Shown: piece by piece, positions 46,653-55,200 of the stretch
Numbering within the stretch: position 1 is the stretch's first letter
Layout: the number at the start of each line of letters is the position of its first letter
Assembly: GCA_963730225.1 (NCBI GenBank)
Contig: CAVSQX010000001.1
Coordinates: 372,001 to 436,000 of the forward strand
Direction of reading: 5' to 3'
Length of the DNA: 64,000 nt
Source: CAVSQX01 sp963730225
GTDB taxonomy: Bacteria > Planctomycetota > Phycisphaerae > Tepidisphaerales > Tepidisphaeraceae
Made by a program: the position numbers and the translations under genes
The notes under the pieces: generated by a model
The model's database searches: none
What the model was told of the DNA's origin: nothing
What the model saw: only the letters and a program-made list of their open reading frames with translations

Positions 46653-47939
46653 CTAGGCAACCATCGCGGGAAGTCGATGTCGGCGTCGTACCAATAAGCC
46701 AGCAACGCCGATTGCCAAAACGTACGAACTCGCCGGCTCGGGCACGCTGGACTGCGTTCCCGTTGCGATCTGTGATGTACCGGTCGCGACGATAGCAGTT
46801 GAAATACCCGCCGAGCCTGCATACTGCGTGTTGAAGCCGTTGTCGATCAGCGTGTAATCGTCGCCGTTGACGATGCCATCGTAATTGAAATCGCCGTCTT
46901 GCCAGCCGATGAAGCTATCGTCAGTCGTGTCGGTCGAAGCAGCTAGTGGGTTTGGCTCGTCGTTGAAGGTATTGTCGATGATGGTGTAGTCGTCGCCATC
47001 GATCTTGCCGTCACCGTTGGCGTCGCCATAGAGGAGAGTCCTAACTACGATATCGGTGGTGGTAAGCGCTTGACCGTCGAAAGAGTTAGTATATGGGGCT
47101 CCATTCGCACTCCTATTCAATATGGGGGCCAGGCCGTAGCTCAAGGTTGGCACCGAAAATTTGGTTATAATGCCGGCAGTGCCATCCCAGTGACCTGTGT
47201 CGCCGCCCTCACCGATTTGGTTGGTGAGTCGTTCGATCTCGGTAAGGGCTGCGCTGCTGCTGGCGTTGTGAACGATCAGATCTTTCCCTTCCAAGTCCAA
47301 CAAACCGGACCAATTTCCCTTGGACCCGCCGAGTGTCAGCGAAGATGTCACCAAAGCGATGTTGGAGGAATCATCCAGCGATATCTCGCCTTGGTTGCTG
47401 ATGCTGATGGACGATAGCGTGCGCGCCAGATTGCCACTTCCGCTGGTGGGGCCGATGGAGACGTTGCAGTCGTTGACATCAAGGGATTCCGTGGGCGCTA
47501 TCGCACCGTTGAGAACCAGCGAGCCGCCGGAGCCGGAGATGGTCAATGTGCTGTTGCCGGTTAGTGCGGCGTTTATTGTCGGCGTTGCACTGCTGTTGTC
47601 GGTGATGTCGCCCGTGGTGTCGCTCAGCGAGTCACCCGTCCCCGCCGTCCCAAGTGTAAAGCCGGCGTTGAAGGTAATTGAATTGGCAACCTGATCCCCT
47701 CCGAGATCGATCGTGCTGACAGTTCCACTTCCAAAGGTCAGGTCATCGCCGGGAGACACGCTGCTCGGGCTGGAACTCCAGTTGTCGCTGTCGGTCCAAC
47801 TGGATCCGTCGCCCCCGCCGGTCCAGTTAATCGCGCTGGCCGAGGCCGTTCCATAACCCCATCCAACTTCAACTGCGGCCGAGAGCGTCAACAGAACTCT
47901 GCGACCAAGAAATCTGCGCTTGCCGTGTGCCCGCCGCAT
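46653..47939 (-). CDS. PEP-CTERM surface protein with beta-strand repeats and dockerin-like motifs
   Basis: A 428-residue protein from the ATG at 47937-47939, with GAGGAG ten bases upstream. An arginine-rich signal region (RRAHGKRRFLGRRVLLTLSA) precedes the autotransporter-like beta-strand part (INWTGGGDGSSWTDSDNW, glycine-, serine- and threonine-rich, about 40-300). Two calcium-binding dockerin-type repeats follow: GDANGDGKIDGDDYTIID and DGDFNYDGIVNGDDYTLID. The end VPEPASSYVLAIGVAGLL plus RRRHR is a PEP-CTERM sorting signal, so exosortase would process it at the cell surface. The ligand is unknown; such repeats suggest envelope or matrix attachment. Confidence 0.88.
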   Translation of the reverse strand: MRRAHGKRRFLGRRVLLTLSAAVEVGWGYGTASASAINWTGGGDGSSWTDSDNWSSSPSSVSPGDDLTFGSGTVSTIDLGGDQVANSITFNAGFTLGTAGTGDSLSDTTGDITDNSSATPTINAALTGNSTLTISGSGGSLVLNGAIAPTESLDVNDCNVSIGPTSGSGNLARTLSSISISNQGEISLDDSSNIALVTSSLTLGGSKGNWSGLLDLEGKDLIVHNASSSAALTEIERLTNQIGEGGDTGHWDGTAGIITKFSVPTLSYGLAPILNRSANGAPYTNSFDGQALTTTDIVVRTLLYGDANGDGKIDGDDYTIIDNTFNDEPNPLAASTDTTDDSFIGWQDGDFNYDGIVNGDDYTLIDNGFNTQYAGSAGISTAIVATGTSQIATGTQSSVPEPASSYVLAIGVAGLLVRRRHRLPAMVA

Positions 47940-48252
47940 GAGATCTCTCCTCGCCCTGAATCTACCCAACCTCCACCAGCAGAATCCGCGCTGCCGCCAA
48001 GCGGAGCGATTCGATGATGTGCGCGTGCGGCCGATGTTGCGCCTGCCGTCTTAACGACTCAATGAGCCGATGCGAGTAGAATTTATAATAATTGCGTCGG
48101 GCGCGTCCGGAATCATCCTGACTGGTTTGTGTGCAGGTGCGTGATTGCAGCGCCAGCCTTTAGGCCGATCATCCAGCGATGCCGAATGCTGCCCGAGACT
48201 TATTTGCTCGTCCCCTCTCCTGCTACACCGCTCCCTGCGGCCGCCGCCGCAG

Positions 48253-48273
48253 TGGCCTCTATCGGAGTCGAAC
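48253..48273. repeat. Candidate attachment site: copy of the tRNA-Leu 3' end
   Basis: TGGCCTCTATCGGAGTCGAA plus one C (21 bases) is identical to 55525-55545, the acceptor and T-arm end of tRNA-Leu(CAA). The next bases here cannot complete the T-stem, so it is a fragment. This is the usual mark left by tyrosine-integrase insertion into a tRNA 3' end, and it would mark the far border of the island. Confidence 0.75.
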
Positions 48274-48318
48274 ACTACTCGAATTCCCTCGGGAAAACCA
48301 CAAATCTCAGGTAAGCGC

Positions 48319-48483
48319 GGCACAGAATCCGGCACAGTTGGTGCGCGCAAACCCGTGGCGCATAAAATAGCCGATCCAGATTTTCAGTCGTTGGGTGATG
48401 CTTGGCCGACTCTGCCGACCGCCATGAAGGCGGGTATCTTGGCGATGGTGCGCGCGGTTAAGCAAGATCACTCGCCGGTGTGA
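48319..48483 (+). pseudogene. Possible C-terminal fragment of a tyrosine recombinase
   Basis: An open frame ending at 48483 encodes GTESGTVGARKPVAHKIADP followed by DFQSLGDAWPTLPTAMKAGI and LAMVRAVKQDHSPV. From memory, short tails of this form (a polar linker, then A-W-P-x-L-P-x-x-x-x-A-G-I-x-A-M-V) are frequent at the end of planctomycete site-specific recombinases. No catalytic region is present, and no start codon with a ribosome site. Its position just inside the attachment-site copy agrees with a decayed integrase. Assignment is an inference from memory. Confidence 0.3.
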
Positions 48484-48501
48484 TAAACTGCGAAGGATCA
48501 A

Positions 48502-49671
48502 ATGGCAAAGAAATCTCGCCAAACTTCTCTCGTTGCCGCTCGTCCGGATTCGTATGACGCGATCCTGGCGGAAGTGATTGATTTGCTTGAAACCGCCCGC
48601 CGCACGTCAGCGCGTGCGGTCAATACCGTCATGGTTTCCACGTACTGGCAGATCGGGCGGCGGATCGTCGAATCAGAAATGCGGGGTAAGCATCGTGCCG
48701 AATACGGCGAGCAGTTGATCGACCACCTCTCGGCCGGCTTGACCGCTCGTTTTGGCAGGGGCTTTTCGCGCCGAGCCGTTTATCAGATGCGGGCTTTCTA
48801 CCAGAACTATCCGTCAATTGTGCAATCGACGACTGCACAATCTGCCCAAGAGCCAGTCCCGCCAATTGTGCAATCGACGATTGCACAATCTTCGTTGGCA
48901 AAAATACCGCAATTCCCGCTTCCTTGGACACATTATGTTCGTTTACTGTCCGTAGAAAATCCCCACGCCCGCCAGTTTTACGAAACCGAAGCCCTGCGCG
49001 GCGGCTGGACGGTCAAGCAGCTCGATCGCCAGATTGACTCACAGTTCTACGAACGCACTGCGCTATCGCGGAACAAGGCCGCGATGCTCACCAAGCACAA
49101 TCGCCGCCGGCCCGAAGATGTTGTCACGGCCGAGGAGGAAGTGAAAGACCCATTCCTGCTCGAATTCCTCGGCCTCAAAGACGAATACTCTGAAAGCCAC
49201 CTTGAAGAAGCGCTGATCCTCAAGCTGGAAACATTCTTGCTCGAACTCGGCAACGACTTCACCTTCATCGGGCGCCAGCGCCGATTGCGTGTGGGTGACA
49301 CATGGTATCGGATTGACCTGCTTCTATTTCACCGCCGGCTTCGTTGCCTGGTCATTATCGACTTGAAGACGGGCAAATTCACCCATTCCGACGCCGGTCA
49401 GATGCACCTTTACTGCAATTACGCCAAAGAGCATTGGACGCACCCCGATGAAAATCCACCCGTCGGCTTGGTCCTTTGCACTCGCAGGGATGACGCTGTT
49501 GCCCATTACGCCCTCGACGGTCTGCCCAACAAGATCATGGCGGCGCAGTACAAGACCGCTCTGCCGGATGAAAAGCTGCTCGTCGAGGAATTGGAAAAGA
49601 GCCGCAGGTTGCTGGAATCACGCCGGCGACCGCAATCTGCGCCGCGGCGCGACGATAGCGCCAAAACCTGA
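48502..49671 (+). CDS. DUF1016/YhcG PD-(D/E)xK nuclease-domain protein
   Basis: A 389-residue protein from the ATG at 48502. The N-terminal YhcG domain has YWQIGRRIVESEMRGKHRAE, YGEQLIDHLSAGLTARFGRG and FSRRAVYQMRAFYQNYP. A linker with two tandem I-V-Q-S-T-x-A-Q-S repeats (about 106-131) is followed by PWTHYVRLLSVENPHARQFY. The C-terminal PD-(D/E)xK nuclease shows FTFIGRQRRLRVGDTWYRID and LVIIDLKTGKFTHSDAGQM, where the aspartate and D-L-K are the catalytic positions. These proteins occur in mobile and defence contexts. It is the first complete island gene; the linker DNA holds a repeated palindrome. Confidence 0.9.
   Translation: MAKKSRQTSLVAARPDSYDAILAEVIDLLETARRTSARAVNTVMVSTYWQIGRRIVESEMRGKHRAEYGEQLIDHLSAGLTARFGRGFSRRAVYQMRAFYQNYPSIVQSTTAQSAQEPVPPIVQSTIAQSSLAKIPQFPLPWTHYVRLLSVENPHARQFYETEALRGGWTVKQLDRQIDSQFYERTALSRNKAAMLTKHNRRRPEDVVTAEEEVKDPFLLEFLGLKDEYSESHLEEALILKLETFLLELGNDFTFIGRQRRLRVGDTWYRIDLLLFHRRLRCLVIIDLKTGKFTHSDAGQMHLYCNYAKEHWTHPDENPPVGLVLCTRRDDAVAHYALDGLPNKIMAAQYKTALPDEKLLVEELEKSRRLLESRRRPQSAPRRDDSAKT
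48817..48889. repeat. Two copies of a 25-bp palindrome inside the DUF1016 gene
   Basis: Copies at 48817-48841 and 48865-48889 share the form ATTGTGCAATCG-A-CG-x-TTGCACAAT. In the second, 12-base arms are complementary around a single central base; in the first, one arm base differs. Each copy is translated as I-V-Q-S-T-x-A-Q-S. A hairpin element that keeps a nuclease frame open looks like an in-frame REP-type insertion. Confidence 0.75.
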
Positions 49672-49900
49672 AAAATCCACCGAAGCCAGTAGACGAAGTT
49701 TTGGAGAATCTGGCCCAGCAGCAGCTACCGCAAACCGTCGCCAGACTTGAAGAATTCGCGGCGATTTTGTAGCGGTCCGGTCTGTAGAATGTAGAATGCT
49801 GCTGACAAATATAATTCCACGCCAAGGCTCACGCCCGGCTGGAACATGGCCACCAAGGCGACTTGTCGCGTTAATCTTTAGCCAATTGTCCTCGCGGATT

Positions 49901-50827
49901 TTAGCTCGCATCAGGCGGAGCGATTTCCCAGCGGTACGGCCCAAAACTCACTGCATGTTGTCGAAGCGCCTGCCCAAAATCGAAACCTGCAGGCATTGGC
50001 TCCGAATGCATCTGCTCACGCAATCTTTCCGGCGCACCAAAAAGTGGCTGGCGGGCAGCTTCAACGACTTGACGCGGAAATGGTGAATCATGGGACAACA
50101 ATAGTGTCAATTGCTCTAACGTTGAACGGTCCCCAGCGAAGATAGAACGGTTCGCATAGCCGGCAAATACGAAATTAAATACTTCGGCCGCCGTTCCTCC
50201 CATACATTCTATCGCGGCGCGAGAACCGCCGATCAAGACGATGCTGCTGGACATCGGGACCAAGACCATTTGCCCGCCCTCCTGATATATGCTGGTTATG
50301 CTTACAGGATGGTCCGATAGCACCAGTCTTGGGTTTGGAAATTGGCGACACTTCCACTGCCAGCCCTCGCGCGCGAAAAGGTCTTGATATATGCCAAACC
50401 ATTCGGTGCGTGCGATATTATCAAAAATCTTTTTCGCAGATTTGAATTGCGCGGCCAGGGGATCAGGCAAGCCGTCCGGCACAGTCGGCATCATGGCGGT
50501 TATGAGCTGAGTGCGAATGAGCATCGCCGCGACCCAATCGATGAATGCCGCGCCTTGATGCCCCTCGAGTTTGGCACATTTTAGAACGAGCGGATAGACC
50601 AATGCGAACTTTTGTTCAATTGGAGTTAGAAATTCAGTGTCAAAGTCCAACACCGCGTCGCGATAGAAGTCATCCCGGAAAAGGATTCCCTTTGGCGCAC
50701 GGCGTTGCGTGCCGATTTGAAAGCTCGGCTTTATCATTTCGACGAGCTTGCCGTCAGAACCCGCGAAATTCCGAATCATTTGCTGCGGAACAATATGCTG
50801 ATGTTTGCTGGAAAGTCGTCGGCCCAT
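49901..50827 (-). CDS. DUF4238 family protein
   Basis: A 308-residue protein from the ATG at 50825-50827. The DUF4238 N-terminus is SSKHQHIVPQQMIRNFAGSD (H-x-H-x-V-P-x-x-x-x-R-x-F), followed by FYRDAVLDFDTEFLTPIEQK, where family members have the paired acidic residues. The later LVLSDHPVSI block is also typical. The domain is common in mobile islands and beside toxin or restriction genes, but its activity is not known. It lies antisense to the flanking island genes. The first 24 codons in the longer open frame look like leader sequence and are left out. Confidence 0.8.
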   Translation of the reverse strand: MGRRLSSKHQHIVPQQMIRNFAGSDGKLVEMIKPSFQIGTQRRAPKGILFRDDFYRDAVLDFDTEFLTPIEQKFALVYPLVLKCAKLEGHQGAAFIDWVAAMLIRTQLITAMMPTVPDGLPDPLAAQFKSAKKIFDNIARTEWFGIYQDLFAREGWQWKCRQFPNPRLVLSDHPVSITSIYQEGGQMVLVPMSSSIVLIGGSRAAIECMGGTAAEVFNFVFAGYANRSIFAGDRSTLEQLTLLLSHDSPFPRQVVEAARQPLFGAPERLREQMHSEPMPAGFDFGQALRQHAVSFGPYRWEIAPPDAS

Positions 50828-51020
50828 GCTTGCTATCTTATCGGGCCCAGCGGTCGGTGCATTTAAGGCTAACGCGCCCGATGCGACAATATTCGCCAAT
50901 AACCTCGTTTCTTTGGTGCCCTTATAGCTAAACGTCCGCTATTGGCTGCCCGATGTTCCTATGGGTTGCCACTACCAAAAACGCCACAAAACCAAGGATG
51001 GCCAAATCAGTGGGGACATC

Positions 51021-52718
51021 ATGGCAGACACCGTAAGCTTGCCGACACACGATAAACTCGTCGATGCTCCTCGTCTGGGCGGTTGGCTCTTTTTGCCTGC
51101 CCTCCACCTTGTGGTCAGCCCGGTCATATTTTTTGCCGCCGCGTCCACCACTAACGACACTATTACAACTTTGGCTCACAATGGTCGACTTGGTGAATCT
51201 TCTCAGGCAGACGTGTTTCAAATTGTGACGTGGGGGCTTCCTGCGGTATATCTAATTCTGACCATTGTCGCAGGGGTTCATTTTTTTCGACGAAGCCAAA
51301 CAGCGCCAAGGATAATGCAAGCGTGGTATGCCGCTGGCTTTATTATCAGCATCATCTCGCTTCCGTACATGGCATCTTTGCTTGGCATTGAATTCGATTC
51401 GTCACAACTCGGTCGAAGCATAGTCTGGACTGTTTTTTGGGTGATCTATTTCTCGAAGTCCAAACGTGTTAAGAGAACGTTCGTTGAGGATATAGGAAAT
51501 CGCTATCTTTATTGCGCAGCGTTCGGAATTGCAGCGATGACAAGTTTTTCTGGTGCGATTTCGCTATTGGTTGTTGATGAATTCCGTGTCGACGTATCCG
51601 CCGCCGCGGATAATGGGCAGATTGCGACGTTTTCACTAACGCCGGTCGTTGTAAAAGATCAGTGGCCTAAAGTGTTCACGATGACGACCCTAAGCGACAA
51701 CCTACCCCAAGCGTCAGCATACGATATATTGTCTGGCGATAACGTCAAGGATATGGCGGATGCTTATGGTTTCTACGCTGGCCAAGAATGGAGCGTGCAG
51801 GGTTTGGAAGCCAGATTTCCTCAGTATGCCCAACAATTTTCATTCGCGCAAGCTGCCTTTGATTTGCGATTTAAGGATTCCGTCGAAAACATAGATCGAA
51901 TCCTAGAAGCAAAACTGCCCAATGATTGGCATAAAGCGCGCCAGCGGATCCAAGAGACGCTGGAAACACAGGTGGATTTCAACTTGCTGACTGAGAGCGA
52001 TGCGACAACCTTCTTGGAGACGGTCAAAGATCGTAGCGCGGGCAAAATACCATCACCCCACCTTGAAACTCTCCTCATCTTCAATCCAGCATATATGGCA
52101 AGCCCCGCCAGTGAAATGACGGATGGATTCAAGCGTGCGTTTCGCACTGACGGCAGCGGTGCTGCTGATGGAGTGAAGCTCAGCATGGAATACCCCTGCA
52201 GTTGGCTGCCAGACTCAGGCCAGTGGACCGAAGGCATCATCCAAATGTTTACTAGCGAAGATGGAAGAGGACTTTCGTCATTGTCCCTTGGCGTTGCATC
52301 GTTGCCACCAGAGATTTCACGAGAGATTGCCAAGGCGGGAGGTGTGTCGAATGCGGATCTTGAACAGATTCGCGAATCAGCGGCCTCAGGACTATTTGGG
52401 CAATTTTGGCAACAAGCTGGCTTTCGCAATACTCAAACATTGGATTCCGGGGTCGCCACCCTCAGCAGACATCCCACGCTCTGGGCGGAATACACCGCTG
52501 AAATGAATCGCGTCGGAATCCAAATTAAGTTTCATGGCCTCATGTTTCTTTTCTTTGACCGGGACCGGCTTGTATGCCTTATGTGCATGTGCGGTGCCGG
52601 TCCCGACTCAAAATTTACGGCGGATGGTGAGTTTAAGCGAAATGCCAAGCTCTTCCAATTGATGCTCAATAGCTTAATTGTGCAAGACGACCCATCCGTG
52701 GCCGATAGCCGCTATTAA
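51021..52718 (+). CDS. DUF2569 membrane protein with large C-terminal soluble domain
   Basis: A 565-residue protein from the ATG at 51021. The N-terminus has the DUF2569 pattern: LGGWLFLPALHLVVSPVIFF, then four membrane spans to FWVIYFSKSKRVKRTF (about 12-160). A fifth span (about 170-195) precedes a long extracytoplasmic region with no motif I know. Its C-terminal half resembles PsbP/lipoprotein-like beta structures (VKLSMEYPCSWLPDSGQW, FFDRDRLVCLMCMCGAG). The DNA is visibly AT-richer than the flanking genome, fitting recent acquisition. Unknown function. Confidence 0.78.
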   Translation: MADTVSLPTHDKLVDAPRLGGWLFLPALHLVVSPVIFFAAASTTNDTITTLAHNGRLGESSQADVFQIVTWGLPAVYLILTIVAGVHFFRRSQTAPRIMQAWYAAGFIISIISLPYMASLLGIEFDSSQLGRSIVWTVFWVIYFSKSKRVKRTFVEDIGNRYLYCAAFGIAAMTSFSGAISLLVVDEFRVDVSAAADNGQIATFSLTPVVVKDQWPKVFTMTTLSDNLPQASAYDILSGDNVKDMADAYGFYAGQEWSVQGLEARFPQYAQQFSFAQAAFDLRFKDSVENIDRILEAKLPNDWHKARQRIQETLETQVDFNLLTESDATTFLETVKDRSAGKIPSPHLETLLIFNPAYMASPASEMTDGFKRAFRTDGSGAADGVKLSMEYPCSWLPDSGQWTEGIIQMFTSEDGRGLSSLSLGVASLPPEISREIAKAGGVSNADLEQIRESAASGLFGQFWQQAGFRNTQTLDSGVATLSRHPTLWAEYTAEMNRVGIQIKFHGLMFLFFDRDRLVCLMCMCGAGPDSKFTADGEFKRNAKLFQLMLNSLIVQDDPSVADSRY

Positions 52719-52949
52719 TAAACTCTGTCTCCTAGCGCGAGTAAACTCCTTTAAGCATTCTTCCAATCGAAGTCCTGATGGCAAAGGCCGACCGAATCAG
52801 CTGGACGAAAGACCGCGTCGATCCTCTGAATCACGGCGCGGCCACGTGGCGACATGTCGCGTGATTGTCGAGCATTGCAGCAAATACTTCTCAACCCGCC
52901 AACACAGATAGTCGATGGCGCGAAGGGGTCTGTAAAGGAGGATCGAGCC

Positions 52950-53345
52950 GTGTCACCGAAATCTTTAGGATGGTGCGCCCTGTGCATCTGTTTGGGTGCG
53001 GTGACCGTCACGGCATTTTCGCGGGGCGGTTCGCCCGCGACCCAGACAACCGCCGCAGCGCCCAGGACCAGCGAAATAACTTTTGTGTCTGTACACGGCG
53101 CGAATCCAGGCGGCTACGCAAGCGTTACTGTTGAAACAGCATCGGGGGCCGAATGCTCGATTCGCTATGTCACCCCTCACAGCACGATCAGCCGGGCGAA
53201 GGGGCTGGGAAATCAAATTGCCGACTCGGACGGAAAAGTAACGTGGACGTGGAAGATTGGCAGTAAGACCGAGCCAGGAAAGGGTAGCGTAATCGTGACA
53301 TGCAACGGATCAACCGCGACGACATCAATCACAATCGAGCGATGA
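52950..53345 (+). CDS. Secreted Ig-like domain protein, GTG start
   Basis: A 131-residue protein. The AAAGGAGG eight bases ahead of the GTG at 52950 fixes the start against earlier open codons. A signal peptide (SPKSLGWCALCICLGAVTVT, cleavage before FSRGG or soon after) leads to a single beta-sandwich: ITFVSVHGANPGGYASVTVE, ECSIRYVTPHSTIS, VTWTWKIGSKTEPGKGSVIV. The cysteines 73 and 121 or so could form a disulfide. Function unknown; probably cell-surface or periplasmic. The next gene starts 11 bases after its stop. Confidence 0.75.
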   Translation: MSPKSLGWCALCICLGAVTVTAFSRGGSPATQTTAAAPRTSEITFVSVHGANPGGYASVTVETASGAECSIRYVTPHSTISRAKGLGNQIADSDGKVTWTWKIGSKTEPGKGSVIVTCNGSTATTSITIER

Positions 53346-53356
53346 AGGGATAGTTT

Positions 53357-53620
53357 ATGATTTGGATTTTTGTAGTCTACGGTACGCTGCTGCTAATTTG
53401 TTTTATTTTGAATGCGCTTGCGAGGCGTATATCCGCCAAAGGCCCCTTGCTTCGCAATACGATGAGCTTCTGTCTTGCGGGCGGTGCGGCATGGTCTTTT
53501 ACGACGTTGCTGGGATTCTGGATGGATGGCTGGAAACTGCACGTGCCTGCCGGAAATCTGATGTGGCCCACCATCACGTGGCTGGTCGTTGCATTCATTT
53601 GCGCAAACCGCCATTCTTAG
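53357..53620 (+). CDS. Small two-span membrane protein
   Basis: An 87-residue protein from the ATG at 53357. Spans are about 2-18 (IWIFVVYGTLLLICFILNA) and 62-82 (LMWPTITWLVVAFICAN), with a third weak segment near 36-52. It ends in NRHS. The next open frame begins before its stop and continues in the same style, so the two could be one broken membrane protein. No family recognised. Confidence 0.55.
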   Translation: MIWIFVVYGTLLLICFILNALARRISAKGPLLRNTMSFCLAGGAAWSFTTLLGFWMDGWKLHVPAGNLMWPTITWLVVAFICANRHS

Positions 53621-54014
53621 TAAGGGTTCGCCTTACGCCCTCGGATTGCCATTTTTCCTGTTTGCTCTTGTTATTGCCATTTCTCCACTATTGCCAACGT
53701 TTCCGGCTGATGGATCTGTTGCCTGTTTTCTCGCCGTCGCATTCGTTTTAGGTGTCACTGGAGCGATCCCTATTAGTCGTTGGGCGCGAGGCATTGCCGT
53801 TGCCTGTTTACAAATCTACCTATTCACCGTCATCTGCGCTGTTCCCTATTTCAATTGGAAAGTCGCAAAGGAAGATGGGTTCGTACAATGGCTGTTACTC
53901 GGTGAATGTACCGCGACAAGTAAGGCGACGATTTGGCCTTATTTCGCATTCGAGCGATCAGCGCCCCATGCTAAGCAATCGGAGAATGTCGTAACTGTTG
54001 CTAACTCTCAGTAA
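53589..54014 (+). CDS. Membrane protein of unknown function, start uncertain
   Basis: An open frame of 141 codons from a TTG at 53589, overlapping the previous gene by 32 bases. It has three hydrophobic segments (LPFFLFALVIAISPLLPTF, CFLAVAFVLGVTGAIPI, IAVACLQIYLFTVICAVPYF) and a polar tail. No ATG or clear ribosome site precedes the first span, so either a rare start is used or it is the second half of the gene before it, split by an indel near 53610. AT-rich like its surroundings. Confidence 0.5.
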   Translation: MHSFAQTAILSKGSPYALGLPFFLFALVIAISPLLPTFPADGSVACFLAVAFVLGVTGAIPISRWARGIAVACLQIYLFTVICAVPYFNWKVAKEDGFVQWLLLGECTATSKATIWPYFAFERSAPHAKQSENVVTVANSQ

Positions 54015-54213
54015 CGATCTCAATTTGGATGATTGGCTCGTCGCCAGAATTGCTTGCTATTCCTCGGCTTTCAAAGAGCTTGCAGCCGGATCGCCCAAAA
54101 CAGTCGAAAAGGCCATCAAGAATCTCATCAAACGGTCACAGGTCATCTGCGATAACGCCGGACAACTCGGTTTGTGCAACTTGCCCGACTCCCCCCAAAA
54201 GGTGCCGGCGTGA
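53998..54213 (+). CDS. Hypothetical 71-residue helical protein, uncertain
   Basis: A TTG at 53998 opens LTLSNDLNLDDWLVARIACY, SSAFKELAAGSPKTVEKAIK and NLIKRSQVICDNAGQLGLCN, which read as amphipathic helices with ordinary composition. It overlaps the membrane protein before it by 17 bases and ends 38 bases before the next gene. No family or start signal is seen, so it may be a chance frame. Confidence 0.35.
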   Translation: MLTLSNDLNLDDWLVARIACYSSAFKELAAGSPKTVEKAIKNLIKRSQVICDNAGQLGLCNLPDSPQKVPA

Positions 54214-54250
54214 TCTCGGCCGTGATCCGGCTACGAGTGGGAATGGTATT

Positions 54251-55096
54251 GTGGCCAATTTTTCCGAAATCTACCGCGACATACTCGCCGATCATCGGAA
54301 GTGGCTCGCAGGCTTCTCTAAACATGCCGCACAATGGGAACGCCGCCTCAGAATTCAGCCTGAAGCAGCCATCGTTGAAGCGTGCGTGCGGAGCTATCTG
54401 GCGGGCTACGTGAAGTCGGTCGAACCCGCTGAAGATTTAGCCTCCGGCGGACCTGATTTCCGTTGCCGAAGGGGAGGCCGAATCTTCTACGTCGAAAGCA
54501 CCTGTCTCACCATCGATGCGGTAACCAATGCAACAAAGCTATCTCCTTCGGCCACCGGGCAAGCCGCAAATTATGGCACGTTGACCGATTTGGTGAAACG
54601 CGAATGCACAAATAAGACCGCACAACTTAGTTCACGCAAGGACGCGCCAGGACTATTGGCGATCGGCACGCTGCATTTCCAAGCCAGTGCGCAATGCATA
54701 GCCGAACGGCACGTTGAGGCAATCCTTACTTCCACTCCCTTCATTGCTTGCGATTTCGATCCCGCTGCTGGCGAGGCCGTCGACGATCCATATCAGGCCG
54801 TCAACCTGCGCAATTCCGCGTTCGTCAAGCCACCATTGGCGGATTCAATCGACGCTTTTGAACACGCCCGTCAGTCTATTTCCGGGGTTCTGATCTGCGG
54901 TTTTGGATGTATCCCACCGCGAATCCTGGGCGCACTACATCCTGACTCGGCTCGTCCATTCGATCCCGATCTGCTTCCTCAAACTCGCTTCTGTCGTCTC
55001 AAACATGATGCGTTTGCAGGCCGAGAATTCACGACCGAATGGATCGGGGGAAATAGTAATTTGCATAGGGGCTTGGACTTGTCAGGCTGGCGGTAA
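54251..55096 (+). CDS. Unrecognised protein with possible PD-(D/E)xK-like core
   Basis: A 281-residue protein from the GTG at 54251; the open frame extends further upstream but overlaps the previous small gene. The start ANFSEIYRDILADHRKWLAG and RLRIQPEAAIVEACVRSYLA is helical. The centre has DLASGGPDFRCRRGGRIFYV followed by ESTCL, where a P-D, spacing and E-x-T recall the PD-(D/E)xK fold but with threonine in place of lysine. A later HFQASAQCIAERHVEAIL follows. No named family. It lies at the end of the island, typical of defence or mobile cargo. The nuclease idea is a weak inference. Confidence 0.55.
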   Translation: MANFSEIYRDILADHRKWLAGFSKHAAQWERRLRIQPEAAIVEACVRSYLAGYVKSVEPAEDLASGGPDFRCRRGGRIFYVESTCLTIDAVTNATKLSPSATGQAANYGTLTDLVKRECTNKTAQLSSRKDAPGLLAIGTLHFQASAQCIAERHVEAILTSTPFIACDFDPAAGEAVDDPYQAVNLRNSAFVKPPLADSIDAFEHARQSISGVLICGFGCIPPRILGALHPDSARPFDPDLLPQTRFCRLKHDAFAGREFTTEWIGGNSNLHRGLDLSGWR

Positions 55097-55167
55097 TCCG
55101 AATTTCGCGGCCTCGCTCTCGGCAGTCATTTTTTTGATATTTATGTCAAATTTTATAGCAAAAAAAC

Positions 55168-55196
55168 TTGACACATTTGGTTTCAGCCGATATCTG
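55168..55196 (+). promoter_or_regulatory. Promoter-like sequence ahead of the DUF6088 remnant
   Basis: TTGACA (55168-55173) and TATCTG (55191-55196) are spaced by 17 bases in AT-rich sequence (55120-55170). The -35 matches consensus and the -10 matches at four of six positions. It would drive the truncated DUF6088 gene that follows. Confidence 0.35.
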
Positions 55197-55200
55197 CCGC

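Larger units (their letters stand above)
47940..48501. other. 562-base region holding the tRNA-Leu fragment and a possible recombinase tail
   Basis: No full gene. It contains the 21-bp tRNA-Leu 3'-end copy (48253-48273) and an open frame ending at 48483 that may be the C-terminal remnant of a recombinase. From 47970 to 48252 nothing is recognised except low-complexity GC-rich sequence. Confidence 0.55.

Noticed and set aside
48253..48340. A second tRNA-Leu gene at the left border
   Set aside because: Only the acceptor and T-loop end matches; the T-stem partner, anticodon arm and D arm cannot be formed.
48817..48889. CRISPR array
   Set aside because: Only two palindromic units in a coding frame, with no regular spacers and no cas genes in the window.
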